A DNA stretch of 64,000 nucleotides from Marinomonas sp. THO17 (GTDB lineage Bacteria > Pseudomonadota > Gammaproteobacteria > Pseudomonadales > Marinomonadaceae), in assembly GCF_040436405.1 (NCBI RefSeq), contig NZ_AP031575.1:872501-936500 (forward strand), in the 5' to 3' direction. A program made the position numbers and the translations under genes. Shown here piece by piece: positions 1 through 10,096 of this stretch. Below the pieces are notes generated by a model. It had not been told where the DNA came from and made no database searches. It worked only from the letters and a program-made list of their open reading frames with translations. The first letter of the stretch is position 1. Each line of letters starts with the position of its first letter.

Positions 1-593
1 GCAAACTCATCTTTCAATCGGTTTTCCGCCAAATCAAGGTCGCTTTCTTTCAGGAAGCGAATAGACATCACGCCATCTGCTATGGTCACACTACGGTAAC
101 GAATTCGCTCTTTACGTAATGCTGCCTTCATTTCGCTGCTGCTCACTTCCAAACGCTGCTTGAGCGCCGCTGGCGTATCCACTTCCAATAGGAAATGCAC
201 ACCTCCGCGCAAGTCCAAACCCAGTTTAGCAGGGCCAGCACCCAGTGATGCCAACCATTGTGGCGTTGTCGGCACCAAGTTCAAAGCACTAACATAATCT
301 TCACCAAGGGCGGCAGCAACAACAGGTTTCGCCGCCAATTGGTCCTCACCGCTATTGAAACGCAAGGTACCACCAGCAGAAGTTAACTCTGCTGATTTCA
401 ATTCGATATTCGCTTTTTTGAGCGCTGCCTCAGCAGTTTGTAGGGTTCGCTCATCCACTAGGGCAGTGGCTTTTTGAGTAGAGAGTTGTAACGCTGGATC
501 ATCTGGATAAAGGTTTGGGAAGGCATAGAGTAGCCCCAAAGCCAAAACAAGAAGAATTAGCAAATACTTCCACAAGGGGTACTTGTTAAGCAT
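1..593 (-). CDS. secD: Protein translocase subunit SecD (N-terminal part, cut by window start)
   Basis: The first ~197 residues of SecD read from the ATG at 593 (MLNKYPLWKYLL...) and run off the left edge. Residues ~7-25 form the first membrane segment. The periplasmic part contains the conserved LGLDLRGGVHFLLEVD stretch near residue 122, a strong SecD signature. SecD works with SecF and YajC to drive the late step of Sec-dependent export using the proton gradient. It lies downstream of yajC in the usual queA-tgt-yajC-secD order; secF would lie beyond the window. Identification is secure; only completeness is unknown. Confidence 0.95.
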   Translation of the reverse strand, partial: MLNKYPLWKYLLILLVLALGLLYAFPNLYPDDPALQLSTQKATALVDERTLQTAEAALKKANIELKSAELTSAGGTLRFNSGEDQLAAKPVVAAALGEDYVSALNLVPTTPQWLASLGAGPAKLGLDLRGGVHFLLEVDTPAALKQRLEVSSSEMKAALRKERIRYRSVTIADGVMSIRFLKESDLDLAENRLKDEF

Positions 594-637
594 GAAAAAT
601 CCTTTATACCTTAAAAATTAAGTGGATCGACAAAAGA

Positions 638-671
638 AAAAGCGCCTTTGGCTGAGCCGGTAGGCGCTTTT
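638..671 (-). terminator. Hairpin between yajC and secD (attenuator-like terminator)
   Basis: Arms AAAAGCGCCT (638-647) and AGGCGCTTTT (662-671) form a perfect 10-bp stem with a 14-nt loop and T-rich flanks on the minus strand. It lies between two genes expected to be cotranscribed, so it is probably a partial terminator or 3'-end stabiliser rather than the operon end. Confidence 0.6.
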
Positions 672-681
672 CTTAGCAACA

Positions 682-1008
682 TTAAATCGACTTTAATGTT
701 CCTTTCGGCAACACAGCCGCAACAGAAGACTTCTGGAATTTCATCTCAATGCCTTCAGACACTTCAAGAGCGACATAAGTGTCGTCTACTTTTGTTACCT
801 TACCCAAGACACCACCGCCTGTTACGACTTCAGTCCCTTTCTCCAAAGAAGCAATTAAGTTTTTATGCTCTTTGGCACGCTTTGCTTGTGGACGCCACAT
901 TAAGAAGTAGAAAATAACAACAAAGCCAGCAAGTAGAATCAGGTTAAACATACCTGCATCTGCTGGTGCGCCACCTTCAGCGTAAGCTGGTGAGATCAAT
1001 GCGATCAT
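682..1008 (-). CDS. yajC: Sec translocon accessory protein YajC
   Basis: A 108-aa protein starting MIALISPAYAEGG, with one membrane segment at ~20-40 (FNLILLAGFVVIFYFLMW) followed by the RPQAKRAKEH motif typical of YajC and a small basic cytosolic domain with VVTGGGVLGKV. The ATG at 1008 is chosen because GGAGAG lies at proper spacing upstream; a longer in-frame start at 1056 lacks support and would add 16 residues not seen in the family. It binds SecDF. Position between tgt and secD is canonical. Confidence 0.95.
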   Translation of the reverse strand: MIALISPAYAEGGAPADAGMFNLILLAGFVVIFYFLMWRPQAKRAKEHKNLIASLEKGTEVVTGGGVLGKVTKVDDTYVALEVSEGIEMKFQKSSVAAVLPKGTLKSI

Positions 1009-1080
1009 GGTTTTAGCTCTCCAATGGTTTATGAAACTCTTACAATTCTCTAACAAAAGAAAATTGTCTTATTTTGTTTA

Positions 1081-3293
<2,213 letters not shown>

Positions 3294-3405
3294 GAGCAGA
3301 AAGTTACCTTGAAAAAACGACCCGGCATTCTAGCGAAAATCACGACAAAAAGGTACTTTCTCAAGAAAGAGAAAGTAAAAAGACAAAAAATAATTCACAC
3401 AGTCG

Positions 3406-3433
3406 TTGACATCTTCTCAAATCTCCCTAAAAT
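3406..3433 (+). promoter_or_regulatory. Sigma-70 promoter of tRNA-Leu
   Basis: A perfect -35 TTGACA (3406-3411), 16-bp spacer and -10 TAAAAT (3428-3433) sit ~20 bp before the mature tRNA 5' end. A GC-rich stretch (CGCCTC) follows the -10, as expected of a stringently controlled stable-RNA promoter. Confidence 0.8.
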
Positions 3434-3452
3434 ACGCCTCACCTTTTTCAAG

Positions 3453-3537
3453 GCCAGTGTGGTGGAATTGGTAGACACGACGGATTCAAAATCCGTTGCC
3501 GAAAGGCGTGGCGGTTCGAGTCCGCCTACTGGTACCA
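3453..3537 (+). tRNA. tRNA-Leu (anticodon CAA)
   Basis: An 85-nt class II tRNA with encoded CCA. Acceptor arms GCCAGTG / TACTGGT close with A73 and CCA. The D-loop has GGTAGACA, the anticodon arm ACGGA-TTCAAAA-TCCGT gives CAA (reads UUG), a long variable arm follows (TTGCCGAAAGGCGT), and the T-arm is GGCGG-TTCGAGT-CCGCC. The first pair of the acceptor stem is G1.U72. Tight promoter and terminator show it is a single-gene transcription unit. Confidence 0.96.
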
Positions 3538-3542
3538 ACATG

Positions 3543-3574
3543 AAAAGCCCTGATCGAATGATCAGGGCTTTTTT
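3543..3574 (+). terminator. Rho-independent terminator after tRNA-Leu
   Basis: Arms AAAAGCCCTGATC (3543-3555) and GATCAGGGCTTTT (3560-3572) with a GAAT loop and a T run to 3574. It directly follows the tRNA by 5 nt. Confidence 0.9.
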
Positions 3575-3618
3575 CGTTTATATCCAATTAACTGTTACTT
3601 CACTTATCAGGTAATAAC

Positions 3619-3804
3619 ATGAACCGCCGCAAAAAGATCAAAAGCATTCTGACCAAGAAGGCGAAACAAGCCAACCAAAAAGCCAACCCGAAAAATAAGC
3701 CAAAATACATTTCCAAAGCGGATCGCGCCAAGTTAGCAGCACAAGCCAATCAAACAGTTACACCTGAGGTCACATCAAACGAAACAACAACACCTGGAGA
3801 ATAA
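3619..3804 (+). CDS. DUF2986 family small basic protein
   Basis: A 61-aa lysine/alanine/asparagine-rich protein (MNRRKKIKSILTKKAKQANQ..., then KPKYISKADRAKLAA). The N-terminal MNRRKKI and the YISKA(D/E)RAKLA block match the DUF2986 family known mainly from marine gammaproteobacteria; function unknown. The C-terminal ~18 residues are Thr/Glu-rich and look disordered. It starts 45 bp after the tRNA terminator, so it probably has its own promoter or relies on read-through. Confidence 0.8.
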   Translation: MNRRKKIKSILTKKAKQANQKANPKNKPKYISKADRAKLAAQANQTVTPEVTSNETTTPGE

Positions 3805-3819
3805 GTAACTGAAAAAGGC

Positions 3820-4173
3820 CTATTTCAAAGGCCCCCAAACAGCCCACTCATTACCACAAGGGTCTAAAAAGTGAAAACGACGGCCACCAGGAAATTCGAA
3901 AATTACCTGCTCAATGGTGCCACCAGCAGCCACTACTTGATCAACAACCGCTTCCAGATCCTCGTTATATAACACCACCAAAGCGGCACCTTGTTGCGGA
4001 CGCGAACAAAAATCTGCCTTAAAAAAACCACCATCTAAGCCCGCATCTTTAAAAGCTGTGTATTCAGTACCGTAATCCACAAAATCCCAACCAAAGGCTT
4101 GACGAAAAAAACCTTTGTTTAACTCAAGATCCCGAGCGGGTAACTCTACATAATTAATTTTTGTCGTTTGCAT
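3820..4173 (-). CDS. VOC (glyoxalase/bleomycin resistance) family protein
   Basis: A 117-aa single-module vicinal oxygen chelate protein: INYVELPARDLELNKGFFRQAFGW at the start, and FEFPGGRRFHFLDPCGNEWAVWG at the end, giving the beta-alpha-beta-beta-beta pair typical of the fold. The terminal FHFLDPCGNE contains the usual Asp/Gly/Asn/Glu metal-site context. It could be a lyase, dioxygenase-like or binding protein; the substrate cannot be told. Convergent with the DUF2986 gene (15-bp gap). Confidence 0.8.
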   Translation of the reverse strand: MQTTKINYVELPARDLELNKGFFRQAFGWDFVDYGTEYTAFKDAGLDGGFFKADFCSRPQQGAALVVLYNEDLEAVVDQVVAAGGTIEQVIFEFPGGRRFHFLDPCGNEWAVWGPLK

Positions 4174-4207
4174 GCCTTTTCCTTTGTTATTGATCCGCCT
4201 TATTTAT

Positions 4208-5101
4208 TCACCCATCTTTCGCCGTCGATACCACAACCAATATGACACTGAGTACAATCATAGCGCCACCCAACCATTGTTGTTTCGGTATTTTTTCAGC
4301 AAAACGTACCTTAGAATAATATAAGGTGCCTAATATTTCGATTTGCCCAAGGGTTTTTACTAAAGCTGGATTCACCAAAGCAAAACCGGTAAACCAACCA
4401 ATGGAACCCAGTGAGCTTAATACCCCTACTTTCCAACTTAAACCTTTATGCTGGCGAAAGGACACTAAGAGATCTTGGCTTAGTATCGCTTGCAGCCCTA
4501 CTAAAATGAGTGACTGCAATGCCAATACATAACAAAGGGTCATCCCAGCACTGGTAACAATGGAGCCGGATAAAGCATGACTGGCCATGGAAGCCATGAC
4601 AGAGGTAATAGCAAAGCAAAAACCACTGGCCAAACCAAGCAGTAATGACGCATCTTTATGTGCTCGACGAAGGTTCTGCCATTTCACCGTCATCACAATG
4701 GCGCCCATTACACCCAAAGCAATGCCCAACCATGATCCTAAGGTTAATGTGTAATGCAGCAGTGGCAAACCAATTAATGCCGCCAACACGGCTTCTGTTT
4801 TGGCTAACAAGGTTCCCATTGCAAAACTACCTGATCGGAACGCACGCAGCATGAAATAGGTGGCTAACATTTGCGCTACAGCACAGCTTGAAGCAGCCCA
4901 CCAAAAAATCGCTTCTGCTGGCCATTGCACACCGCCAAATAGGAACCAAACCACCAGCAAATACACACTCACCAAAGGCAAACCGTATAACGAACGTGCC
5001 ATAGTGGCATGAAGAAAGCCCGCATCATGGGCAAGGGTGTTTTGATAAGCCGTTCGAGCTGACTGACAAGCCGCGGCAAATAAGGTTATGACAATCCACA
5101 T
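4208..5101 (-). CDS. EamA/DMT-family membrane transporter
   Basis: A 297-aa integral membrane protein with about ten hydrophobic segments arranged as two EamA halves (first half ~1-137, second ~150-293), typical of drug/metabolite transporters that export small metabolites. The first half contains the characteristic GTLLAKTEAVLAALIGLPLL segment, the second GQIEILGTLYYSKVRFAEK before the last helix. Ends in VVVSTAKDG. Substrate unknown. Lies 34 bp downstream of the VOC gene start on the same strand but is transcribed first. Confidence 0.82.
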   Translation of the reverse strand: MWIVITLFAAACQSARTAYQNTLAHDAGFLHATMARSLYGLPLVSVYLLVVWFLFGGVQWPAEAIFWWAASSCAVAQMLATYFMLRAFRSGSFAMGTLLAKTEAVLAALIGLPLLHYTLTLGSWLGIALGVMGAIVMTVKWQNLRRAHKDASLLLGLASGFCFAITSVMASMASHALSGSIVTSAGMTLCYVLALQSLILVGLQAILSQDLLVSFRQHKGLSWKVGVLSSLGSIGWFTGFALVNPALVKTLGQIEILGTLYYSKVRFAEKIPKQQWLGGAMIVLSVILVVVSTAKDG

Positions 5102-5206
5102 ACAAGCTTTCTAATACCATATGATGAAAGATTCTAGCTTGCAGTCTGATATAGTATTTGTAAAAAGAATAAATTTAATATTTTGCATTCCATAAAGGAA
5201 TGATAT

Positions 5207-5407
5207 TTATTTTTGCTTACGCAGCTCTGTTACCTGCTCACCAGCAATCCCCCAATTGTCGGTCTCCACTTCATCAATCACCACCACAGTAGTCGCTGGA
5301 TTCTTGCCTAGAACCTCAACCAACAAATCCGTCGCCCCTTTGATCAGTGCTTGTTTCTGCTGCTTGGTCACTCCTTCATTAGTAATACGAATTTTCACGT
5401 AAGGCAT
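5207..5407 (-). CDS. 4-oxalocrotonate tautomerase family protein
   Basis: A 66-aa small tautomerase: MPYVKIRITNEG... gives the catalytic Pro-1 after Met removal, then the conserved KQALIKGATDLLVEVLGKNPATTVVVIDEV and a C-terminal NWGIAGE stretch. Size is normal for the hexameric 4-OT family. A GGAGATAAG ribosome-binding site precedes the ATG. The true keto-enol substrate is unknown. Confidence 0.88.
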   Translation of the reverse strand: MPYVKIRITNEGVTKQQKQALIKGATDLLVEVLGKNPATTVVVIDEVETDNWGIAGEQVTELRKQK

Positions 5408-5461
5408 GACTTATCTCCTAAATTCATCTTTTTTTGACCTTCAACTCATTAAGATTGCAAC

Positions 5462-5866
5462 ATGAAACAGATATTAAAGCACCCTCTTTTGCGCTTTGCT
5501 TTGGTTGGCGGAATCGGTTTTCTGGTGGATATGAGCAGCTTTGCTTTATTGAGTCACTGGCTGGATTATGCTGTCGCCCGAGGCTTGGCTTTTTGGATCG
5601 CGACCAGCAGTAATTGGTGGTGGAACCGTCATTTTACATTCGCACAACAAAATAAAGCCGCCATAGTGGAATGGTTGCAATTCCTTGGCGGCTCAATTGT
5701 GGCGTTTGTACCTAATATGATCTGCTATGTCATTCTCAATCAACTTGATGCCATGCAACACCTAGCTTTTGGCCACTATATTGCGTTAGTGCCCGGCGTG
5801 CTGCTCGGCATGATGATTAATTATAGTCTTTCTCGGTATTGGATTTTTTCATCGCCGCCCGCGTAA
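5462..5866 (+). CDS. GtrA-like membrane protein (polyprenyl-phosphate sugar flippase family)
   Basis: A 134-aa protein with four predicted membrane helices (~9-29, 36-55, 71-95, 104-127). It begins LLRFALVGGIGFLVDMSSFALL and has WNRHFTFAQ between helices 2 and 3 and the closing YSLSRYWIF, all GtrA-family marks. GtrA proteins are thought to flip undecaprenyl-phosphate-linked sugars made by GtrB-type enzymes. A matching polyprenyl-phosphate glycosyltransferase and an ArnT-like transferase lie at 9.1-11.5 kb, so it probably belongs to that pathway although other genes intervene. Confidence 0.85.
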   Translation: MKQILKHPLLRFALVGGIGFLVDMSSFALLSHWLDYAVARGLAFWIATSSNWWWNRHFTFAQQNKAAIVEWLQFLGGSIVAFVPNMICYVILNQLDAMQHLAFGHYIALVPGVLLGMMINYSLSRYWIFSSPPA

Positions 5867-5869
5867 GCA

Positions 5870-6871
5870 TTAGTTCGCTTCGGCATGCTCAGCGAAACGC
5901 CCCTTGCTTTTATCATGCACTTGATCGTGGCGAGGCCAAGGCCAGCCGCCAAATTGCGTGCGCTGATAATCCTGAAAGGCTTGCTGCAACTCTGCACGAG
6001 TATTCATAACAAATGGGCCGTGCTGCTCGACATGTTCATTGATCGGACGACCTTGCAAAAGTAAAAATCGTGCCGGCTTACCCTTATTTTTCATCGTCAA
6101 TTCGGCTTCACTTTTTAATAAGAATGCCTGATTCACCAAGCCTGTCGTGTCGTCTATTTGCGCCTCTTCACCTTCAAAAAAATATAAGGTTCGAGTTAAT
6201 CCAGCTTGTGCAGCTGGTAAAGTCCATTCAGCATGCTCAGCCAAATCAATCAACCAAATGGCTACCTGATTATTGCTGTCCGCCGCCCAGGAGTTTGGCG
6301 GACAAGGCAATGGCTTAATTCCTTCTATTGACCCTGCAATCACTTTTACCTTCACTTCATTGCCATTTGAGTCTTGCTTGGTCAACACTGGTGTGTCTTC
6401 ATTCCATAGCATAGTGAAATGCGGTGGCACCATTTTATTTTTGCTAGGCAAGTTCAACCATATTTGAAACAATTCGGCTGGATTTCTATCGGCTTCATTC
6501 AGTAAAGGAAACATTTCTGAATGCTGAATACCTCTACCAGCCGTCATCCATTGGGTATCGCCATTGCCATAACGGCCTGCGGCCCCCATAGAATCCGCAT
6601 GATCAACAAAACCCTCGTTGACGATAGTGACCGTCTCAAAACCGCGATGTGGATGAGCAGGAAATCCAGGCACCTTACTACCATGATACATACGCCAACC
6701 ATCTATGCCTGAAAAATCTTGACCGATGGGGCGATTATTCAAAGGCGCGTCCGGCCCCATTTCACCATTACCTTTTGGGTAATCATCGTTATGAAAAGCA
6801 CAAAACAAAAAAGGGTCAAAAGTTGGCCAAAACATTTCCAGTGGCATTTTTCTTAAAATGGTCTTGCTCAT
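5870..6871 (-). CDS. Pirin family protein
   Basis: A 333-aa bicupin. The metal ligands of pirins are visible: HPHRGFETV (two His near residue 75) and GRGIQHSEMFP (His and Glu near 120). C-terminal cupin ends with the pirin motif GPFVMNT followed by FQDYQRTQFGGWPW. Start chosen at 6871 (MSKTILRKM) because AGGGGG precedes it; an upstream ATG at 6988 would add 39 residues unlike the family and would run into the kinase gene. Some pirins have quercetinase activity; others act as regulators. Function here unknown. Confidence 0.88.
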   Translation of the reverse strand: MSKTILRKMPLEMFWPTFDPFLFCAFHNDDYPKGNGEMGPDAPLNNRPIGQDFSGIDGWRMYHGSKVPGFPAHPHRGFETVTIVNEGFVDHADSMGAAGRYGNGDTQWMTAGRGIQHSEMFPLLNEADRNPAELFQIWLNLPSKNKMVPPHFTMLWNEDTPVLTKQDSNGNEVKVKVIAGSIEGIKPLPCPPNSWAADSNNQVAIWLIDLAEHAEWTLPAAQAGLTRTLYFFEGEEAQIDDTTGLVNQAFLLKSEAELTMKNKGKPARFLLLQGRPINEHVEQHGPFVMNTRAELQQAFQDYQRTQFGGWPWPRHDQVHDKSKGRFAEHAEAN

Positions 6872-6984
6872 AATTCCCCCTAGACAAACAGCCAATTTGT
6901 ATAACCAGCATGATAACATCAAAAAAGTCGATTCTTTTATGCTGTTATTGGATCTAAAAGATCGACTATTTTGATAAACCCATT

Positions 6985-8241
6985 TCAATTAGGGAATTTG
7001 AGATGCGCTGTACAACCTTCTTTCGAATTATCTTCCAAGCTAAATTCACAAGCGTATTTGGCGCAGATATCTCGCACTATCATGAGACCTAATCCGTAAC
7101 TCTCTCCACCCGGCTTGCCAGATAAGCCACAACCTGTGTCTATTATACGAACGCTATTTTCTAAAACATGAATACGAACTTCACCCTGACTGGTTGAGGC
7201 CATGGCATTTTTTAATATGTTGCCCACCAAAATATGCAAAATAGGCTCGGGCATTTGGGTGACCAAGTTCTGTTCAATGTCCAGCACCATATCAACCTCA
7301 TCACCGATAAGATAAATAGAATGCGCCCGCAAAATGTCTTCAAACTCCGCTTTCGTCACAGTTCGCTTTGCCACTGCCGACAAATCTTCTTCACGAGTTA
7401 AAGACAAAAGCGTGGATATATAGTCTTCCATTTCCTGACAAGCTTGGCGCATCCTGACTTTTTGGCGCTCCACAAAGTCTGGTGAATTGGCTTTTTCCAA
7501 TAGGGTAATGGACCCTTTTAACACCATAAGCGGGGTTCTCAGCTCATGACTGGCATAGCGATTAAACGCCCTTTCTCGCTCAATCAGCGAGCCAATTTGT
7601 TGCTGGTAATCATTAAAACAAGCCACTAGCTGATGCACTTCACGGGTGGCGGCACCACTGGGTAAAGGAATCGCCGAAACATCATTCGCACTCCTACTCG
7701 CCAATGTTTCTGATAACTCTGATAAAGGCTTGGTTAAGCGTGTAGCAATGCGCATCACCACCCACAAACTGACCACTAAAAGCAGCAAAGATAAGAACAA
7801 CTGGGTACTTTGAGTACGAAACATTTGCGCTTCGCTGCTTTCATAAATTTCATCGTAATGAATGATATATAAAGTCCTAAATTGACCGTTAATCAACACT
7901 TGCGAACGCATGGAGAAAACTTCTAAATCAGTATCCGATGCTTCATCCAGTTCATATGGTTTGTCATCTTTCATAGTGGGATCCAGCACTATGCCTAGTG
8001 GCAGATTTTCTTTTCCTAGATAAGCCATTGAAAATGGCGGTATCGCAACCTGAGTTAAATCTGTTCCCTGCAATTGTGCCACGGCAATTTCTTTATCTTT
8101 GAGCATGCGGTTTTCTGCGTATATGAGTTCAATGTTTTCAATCACGGACTGAAACATCGAAAAATGAAAGGCAATAATGGCAAAGGCCACCACAGAAAAA
8201 TACGTAAAGGTGAGCTGCTTGGCGGTTTTAATCTGTTTCAT
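6985..8241 (-). CDS. Sensor histidine kinase of an OmpR-type two-component system
   Basis: A 418-aa membrane kinase: first TM ~12-33, a ~115-residue periplasmic sensor, second TM ~148-168, HAMP, then H-box with phospho-acceptor His in YASHELRTPL (~233), N-box GNILKNA, G1 IIDTGCGLSG and G2 YGLGLMIV. It phosphorylates the response regulator encoded just upstream (19-bp gap). The divergent neighbour encodes polyprenyl-phosphate sugar transferases, so it may control envelope modification in a PmrB-like way; the sensor domain has no recognisable Fe(III)-binding ExxE seen by eye, so the signal is open. Confidence 0.92.
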   Translation of the reverse strand: MKQIKTAKQLTFTYFSVVAFAIIAFHFSMFQSVIENIELIYAENRMLKDKEIAVAQLQGTDLTQVAIPPFSMAYLGKENLPLGIVLDPTMKDDKPYELDEASDTDLEVFSMRSQVLINGQFRTLYIIHYDEIYESSEAQMFRTQSTQLFLSLLLLVVSLWVVMRIATRLTKPLSELSETLASRSANDVSAIPLPSGAATREVHQLVACFNDYQQQIGSLIERERAFNRYASHELRTPLMVLKGSITLLEKANSPDFVERQKVRMRQACQEMEDYISTLLSLTREEDLSAVAKRTVTKAEFEDILRAHSIYLIGDEVDMVLDIEQNLVTQMPEPILHILVGNILKNAMASTSQGEVRIHVLENSVRIIDTGCGLSGKPGGESYGLGLMIVRDICAKYACEFSLEDNSKEGCTAHLKFPN

Positions 8242-8259
8242 GGGGTGTCATCAAATACA

Positions 8260-8949
8260 TTATTCAATTGGCAAACTGGGCTCAGCCACTAAACGGTAAC
8301 CCACTTTAGCAACTGTCTGTAAATAATCATGCTGGAATGGCTTATCCATAAGACTGCGCAATTGATAAATATGACTGCGCAGCACCTTAGTGTCTGGCTC
8401 CTCATCGCCCCACAAGGCATCACAAATTTCGTCTTTACTGACCACATCAGGCGCTTTTAGCAGCAGCAATTTTAGGATGGTGAACTGCGAAGGGTTTAAG
8501 GCATAACGACTGCCTTCACGCTGTAACATACGGTTTTTGGTGTCTAACGTTAATTGGCCAAACGACAGGGTACGATTGGCCAATTTTCCTTGCTGACGAC
8601 GCACCAAGGCTTGCAGGCGTGAATCTAGAATCTCTAAGTCAAAAGGTTTGACCAAATAATCATCTGCCAAGCTATCAAACCCTGCCAAGATGTCTTCTTT
8701 AGTGTCCCGTGCCGTTAACATGAGAATCGGTATATCAACGCCTACTTCTCGCAATGATTTACACACAGTCAAGCCATCCATCTTAGGCAACATAACATCC
8801 AGAATGATGACGTCGTAATGCTCAGCTGTTGCCAAATCATAACCATGCTGACCATTATTCGCATAATCAAGGTCAAATCCCTTGAGTTCGAAATAGTCAA
8901 AGATGACGCCCGCAATGTCTTTGTGGTCTTCCACCAACAAGAGTTTCAT
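8260..8949 (-). CDS. OmpR-family response regulator
   Basis: A 229-aa regulator. Receiver: acidic pair E7/D8, phospho-acceptor D51 (VIILDVMLPKMDG), Thr in MLTARDT and Lys in DDYLVKPFD. C-terminal winged helix ends with VLRSHIYQLRSLMDKPF and VAKVGYRLV. Transcribed before the kinase gene. The family binds tandem direct half-sites with ~10-bp period, and such a pair lies in the divergent promoter region at 8981-8996. Confidence 0.93.
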   Translation of the reverse strand: MKLLLVEDHKDIAGVIFDYFELKGFDLDYANNGQHGYDLATAEHYDVIILDVMLPKMDGLTVCKSLREVGVDIPILMLTARDTKEDILAGFDSLADDYLVKPFDLEILDSRLQALVRRQQGKLANRTLSFGQLTLDTKNRMLQREGSRYALNPSQFTILKLLLLKAPDVVSKDEICDALWGDEEPDTKVLRSHIYQLRSLMDKPFQHDYLQTVAKVGYRLVAEPSLPIE

Positions 8950-8980
8950 AAGTTACCTAAATTAAGCTTTTTCTATAGCC

Positions 8981-9020
8981 ACATTGTCACACATTGAGGT
9001 GAAAAAAAAGTGAATCACCT
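8981..9020. promoter_or_regulatory. Candidate response-regulator site and dyad in a divergent promoter
   Basis: Two direct ACATTG copies at 8981-8986 and 8991-8996 are exactly 10 bp apart, the spacing used by OmpR-type regulators. An inverted repeat AGGTGA (8997-9002) / TCACCT (9015-9020) follows. The 130-bp gap separates the regulator gene (minus) from the glycosyltransferase (plus), suggesting shared autoregulation. Inference only. Confidence 0.45.
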
Positions 9021-9079
9021 TTTTGCGACAGCCTCTCAAATAGTATGGCCTCATTCGTTTACAACGACAGGAAATTATT

Positions 9080-10096
9080 ATGAGCGCCGTTTCTTTTCAA
9101 GATTACGCACAAGCCAGCATTCACCCTAAAACCAAACCCTTGGTCAGTGTCATCATTCCTTTTCTGAATGAAAGCGAGGTATTAGAACAATGCCACCAAA
9201 GAGTCACTAAGGCTTTATCTGAGCTGCAGCAAGGCTGTGAAATCATTTACATAGACGATGGTAGTCAAGACCAAAGCTGGCACATGGTCAGTCAATTCAA
9301 TCATCCTTTGCATTACGTACGCAGCCTTAGATTAAGTCGAAACTTCGGCAAAGAGGCGGCTATGAGCGCGGGTTTAAAAGCCGCCGCAGGGCGTTGTGTC
9401 ATCCTATTGGACGCCGACCTTCAAGATCCCCCCGAATACATTCCACAAATGGTTGAGGCCTGGCGCAATGGCGCTCAAGTAGTCGAAATGCAACGTCGCG
9501 AAAGACAGGGGGAAAATTGGCTAAAACGTTTCACTGCGCACGGTTTTTATCGTTTCATGTCTTATGTCAGCGATCATTCCATTACTGAAAACGTTGGCGA
9601 CTTCCGTCTGATGGACGAAAAAGTAGTAAAAGTCATCAACACCTTACCTGAGCGCACTCGCTTCATGAAAGGCTTACTTGCTTGGCCAGGATTCCGCCGT
9701 CAAGTATTGAGCTTTGACCGTGACCCAAGGTTAGCAGGCCAAACCAAATGGAATTATCCCAAATTGATTCACCTTGCCCTAGAAGGCATCACTTCTTTTA
9801 GTACCAAACCTTTGCGCTGGGCAACCATGGCAGGACTCGCTACGTCATTGGCGGCGTTTGTCATGGCGCTGGTGGTGTTCACCAAAACCTTAATCTGGGG
9901 CGAACCTGTGGTTGGCTACCCTTCCACTATCTTGATCATTCTTTTCCTTGGTGGCATCCAATTATTGTCGATTGGCGTGTTAGGCGAATACGTCGGACGC
10001 CTTTTTATTGAATCCAAACAACGACCGCTTTATGTACTGATGGAAGAAGCCATAACAAAACCTAGTCATACGAATACGGACACGCGCACATTATGA
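9080..10096 (+). CDS. Polyprenyl-phosphate glycosyltransferase (GT2, GtrB/ArnC/DPM1-like)
   Basis: A 338-aa GT2 enzyme: VSVIIPFLNESEVLEQC at ~25, IIYIDDGSQDQS, then the metal/nucleotide motif LDADLQDPPEYIP (~112-124). C-terminal half has two membrane helices (~240-262 and ~275-298) ending VLGEYVGRLFIESKQRP, the GtrB/ArnC hallmark. It would attach a sugar from a nucleotide donor to undecaprenyl phosphate. Its stop overlaps the next start in ATGA, so translation of the ArnT-like enzyme is coupled, giving a donor-maker/donor-user pair. Confidence 0.9.
   Translation: MSAVSFQDYAQASIHPKTKPLVSVIIPFLNESEVLEQCHQRVTKALSELQQGCEIIYIDDGSQDQSWHMVSQFNHPLHYVRSLRLSRNFGKEAAMSAGLKAAAGRCVILLDADLQDPPEYIPQMVEAWRNGAQVVEMQRRERQGENWLKRFTAHGFYRFMSYVSDHSITENVGDFRLMDEKVVKVINTLPERTRFMKGLLAWPGFRRQVLSFDRDPRLAGQTKWNYPKLIHLALEGITSFSTKPLRWATMAGLATSLAAFVMALVVFTKTLIWGEPVVGYPSTILIILFLGGIQLLSIGVLGEYVGRLFIESKQRPLYVLMEEAITKPSHTNTDTRTL

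Noticed and set aside
648..917. 89-residue frame opposite yajC
   Set aside because: Overlaps YajC, which has clear family motifs, and begins within the terminator hairpin.
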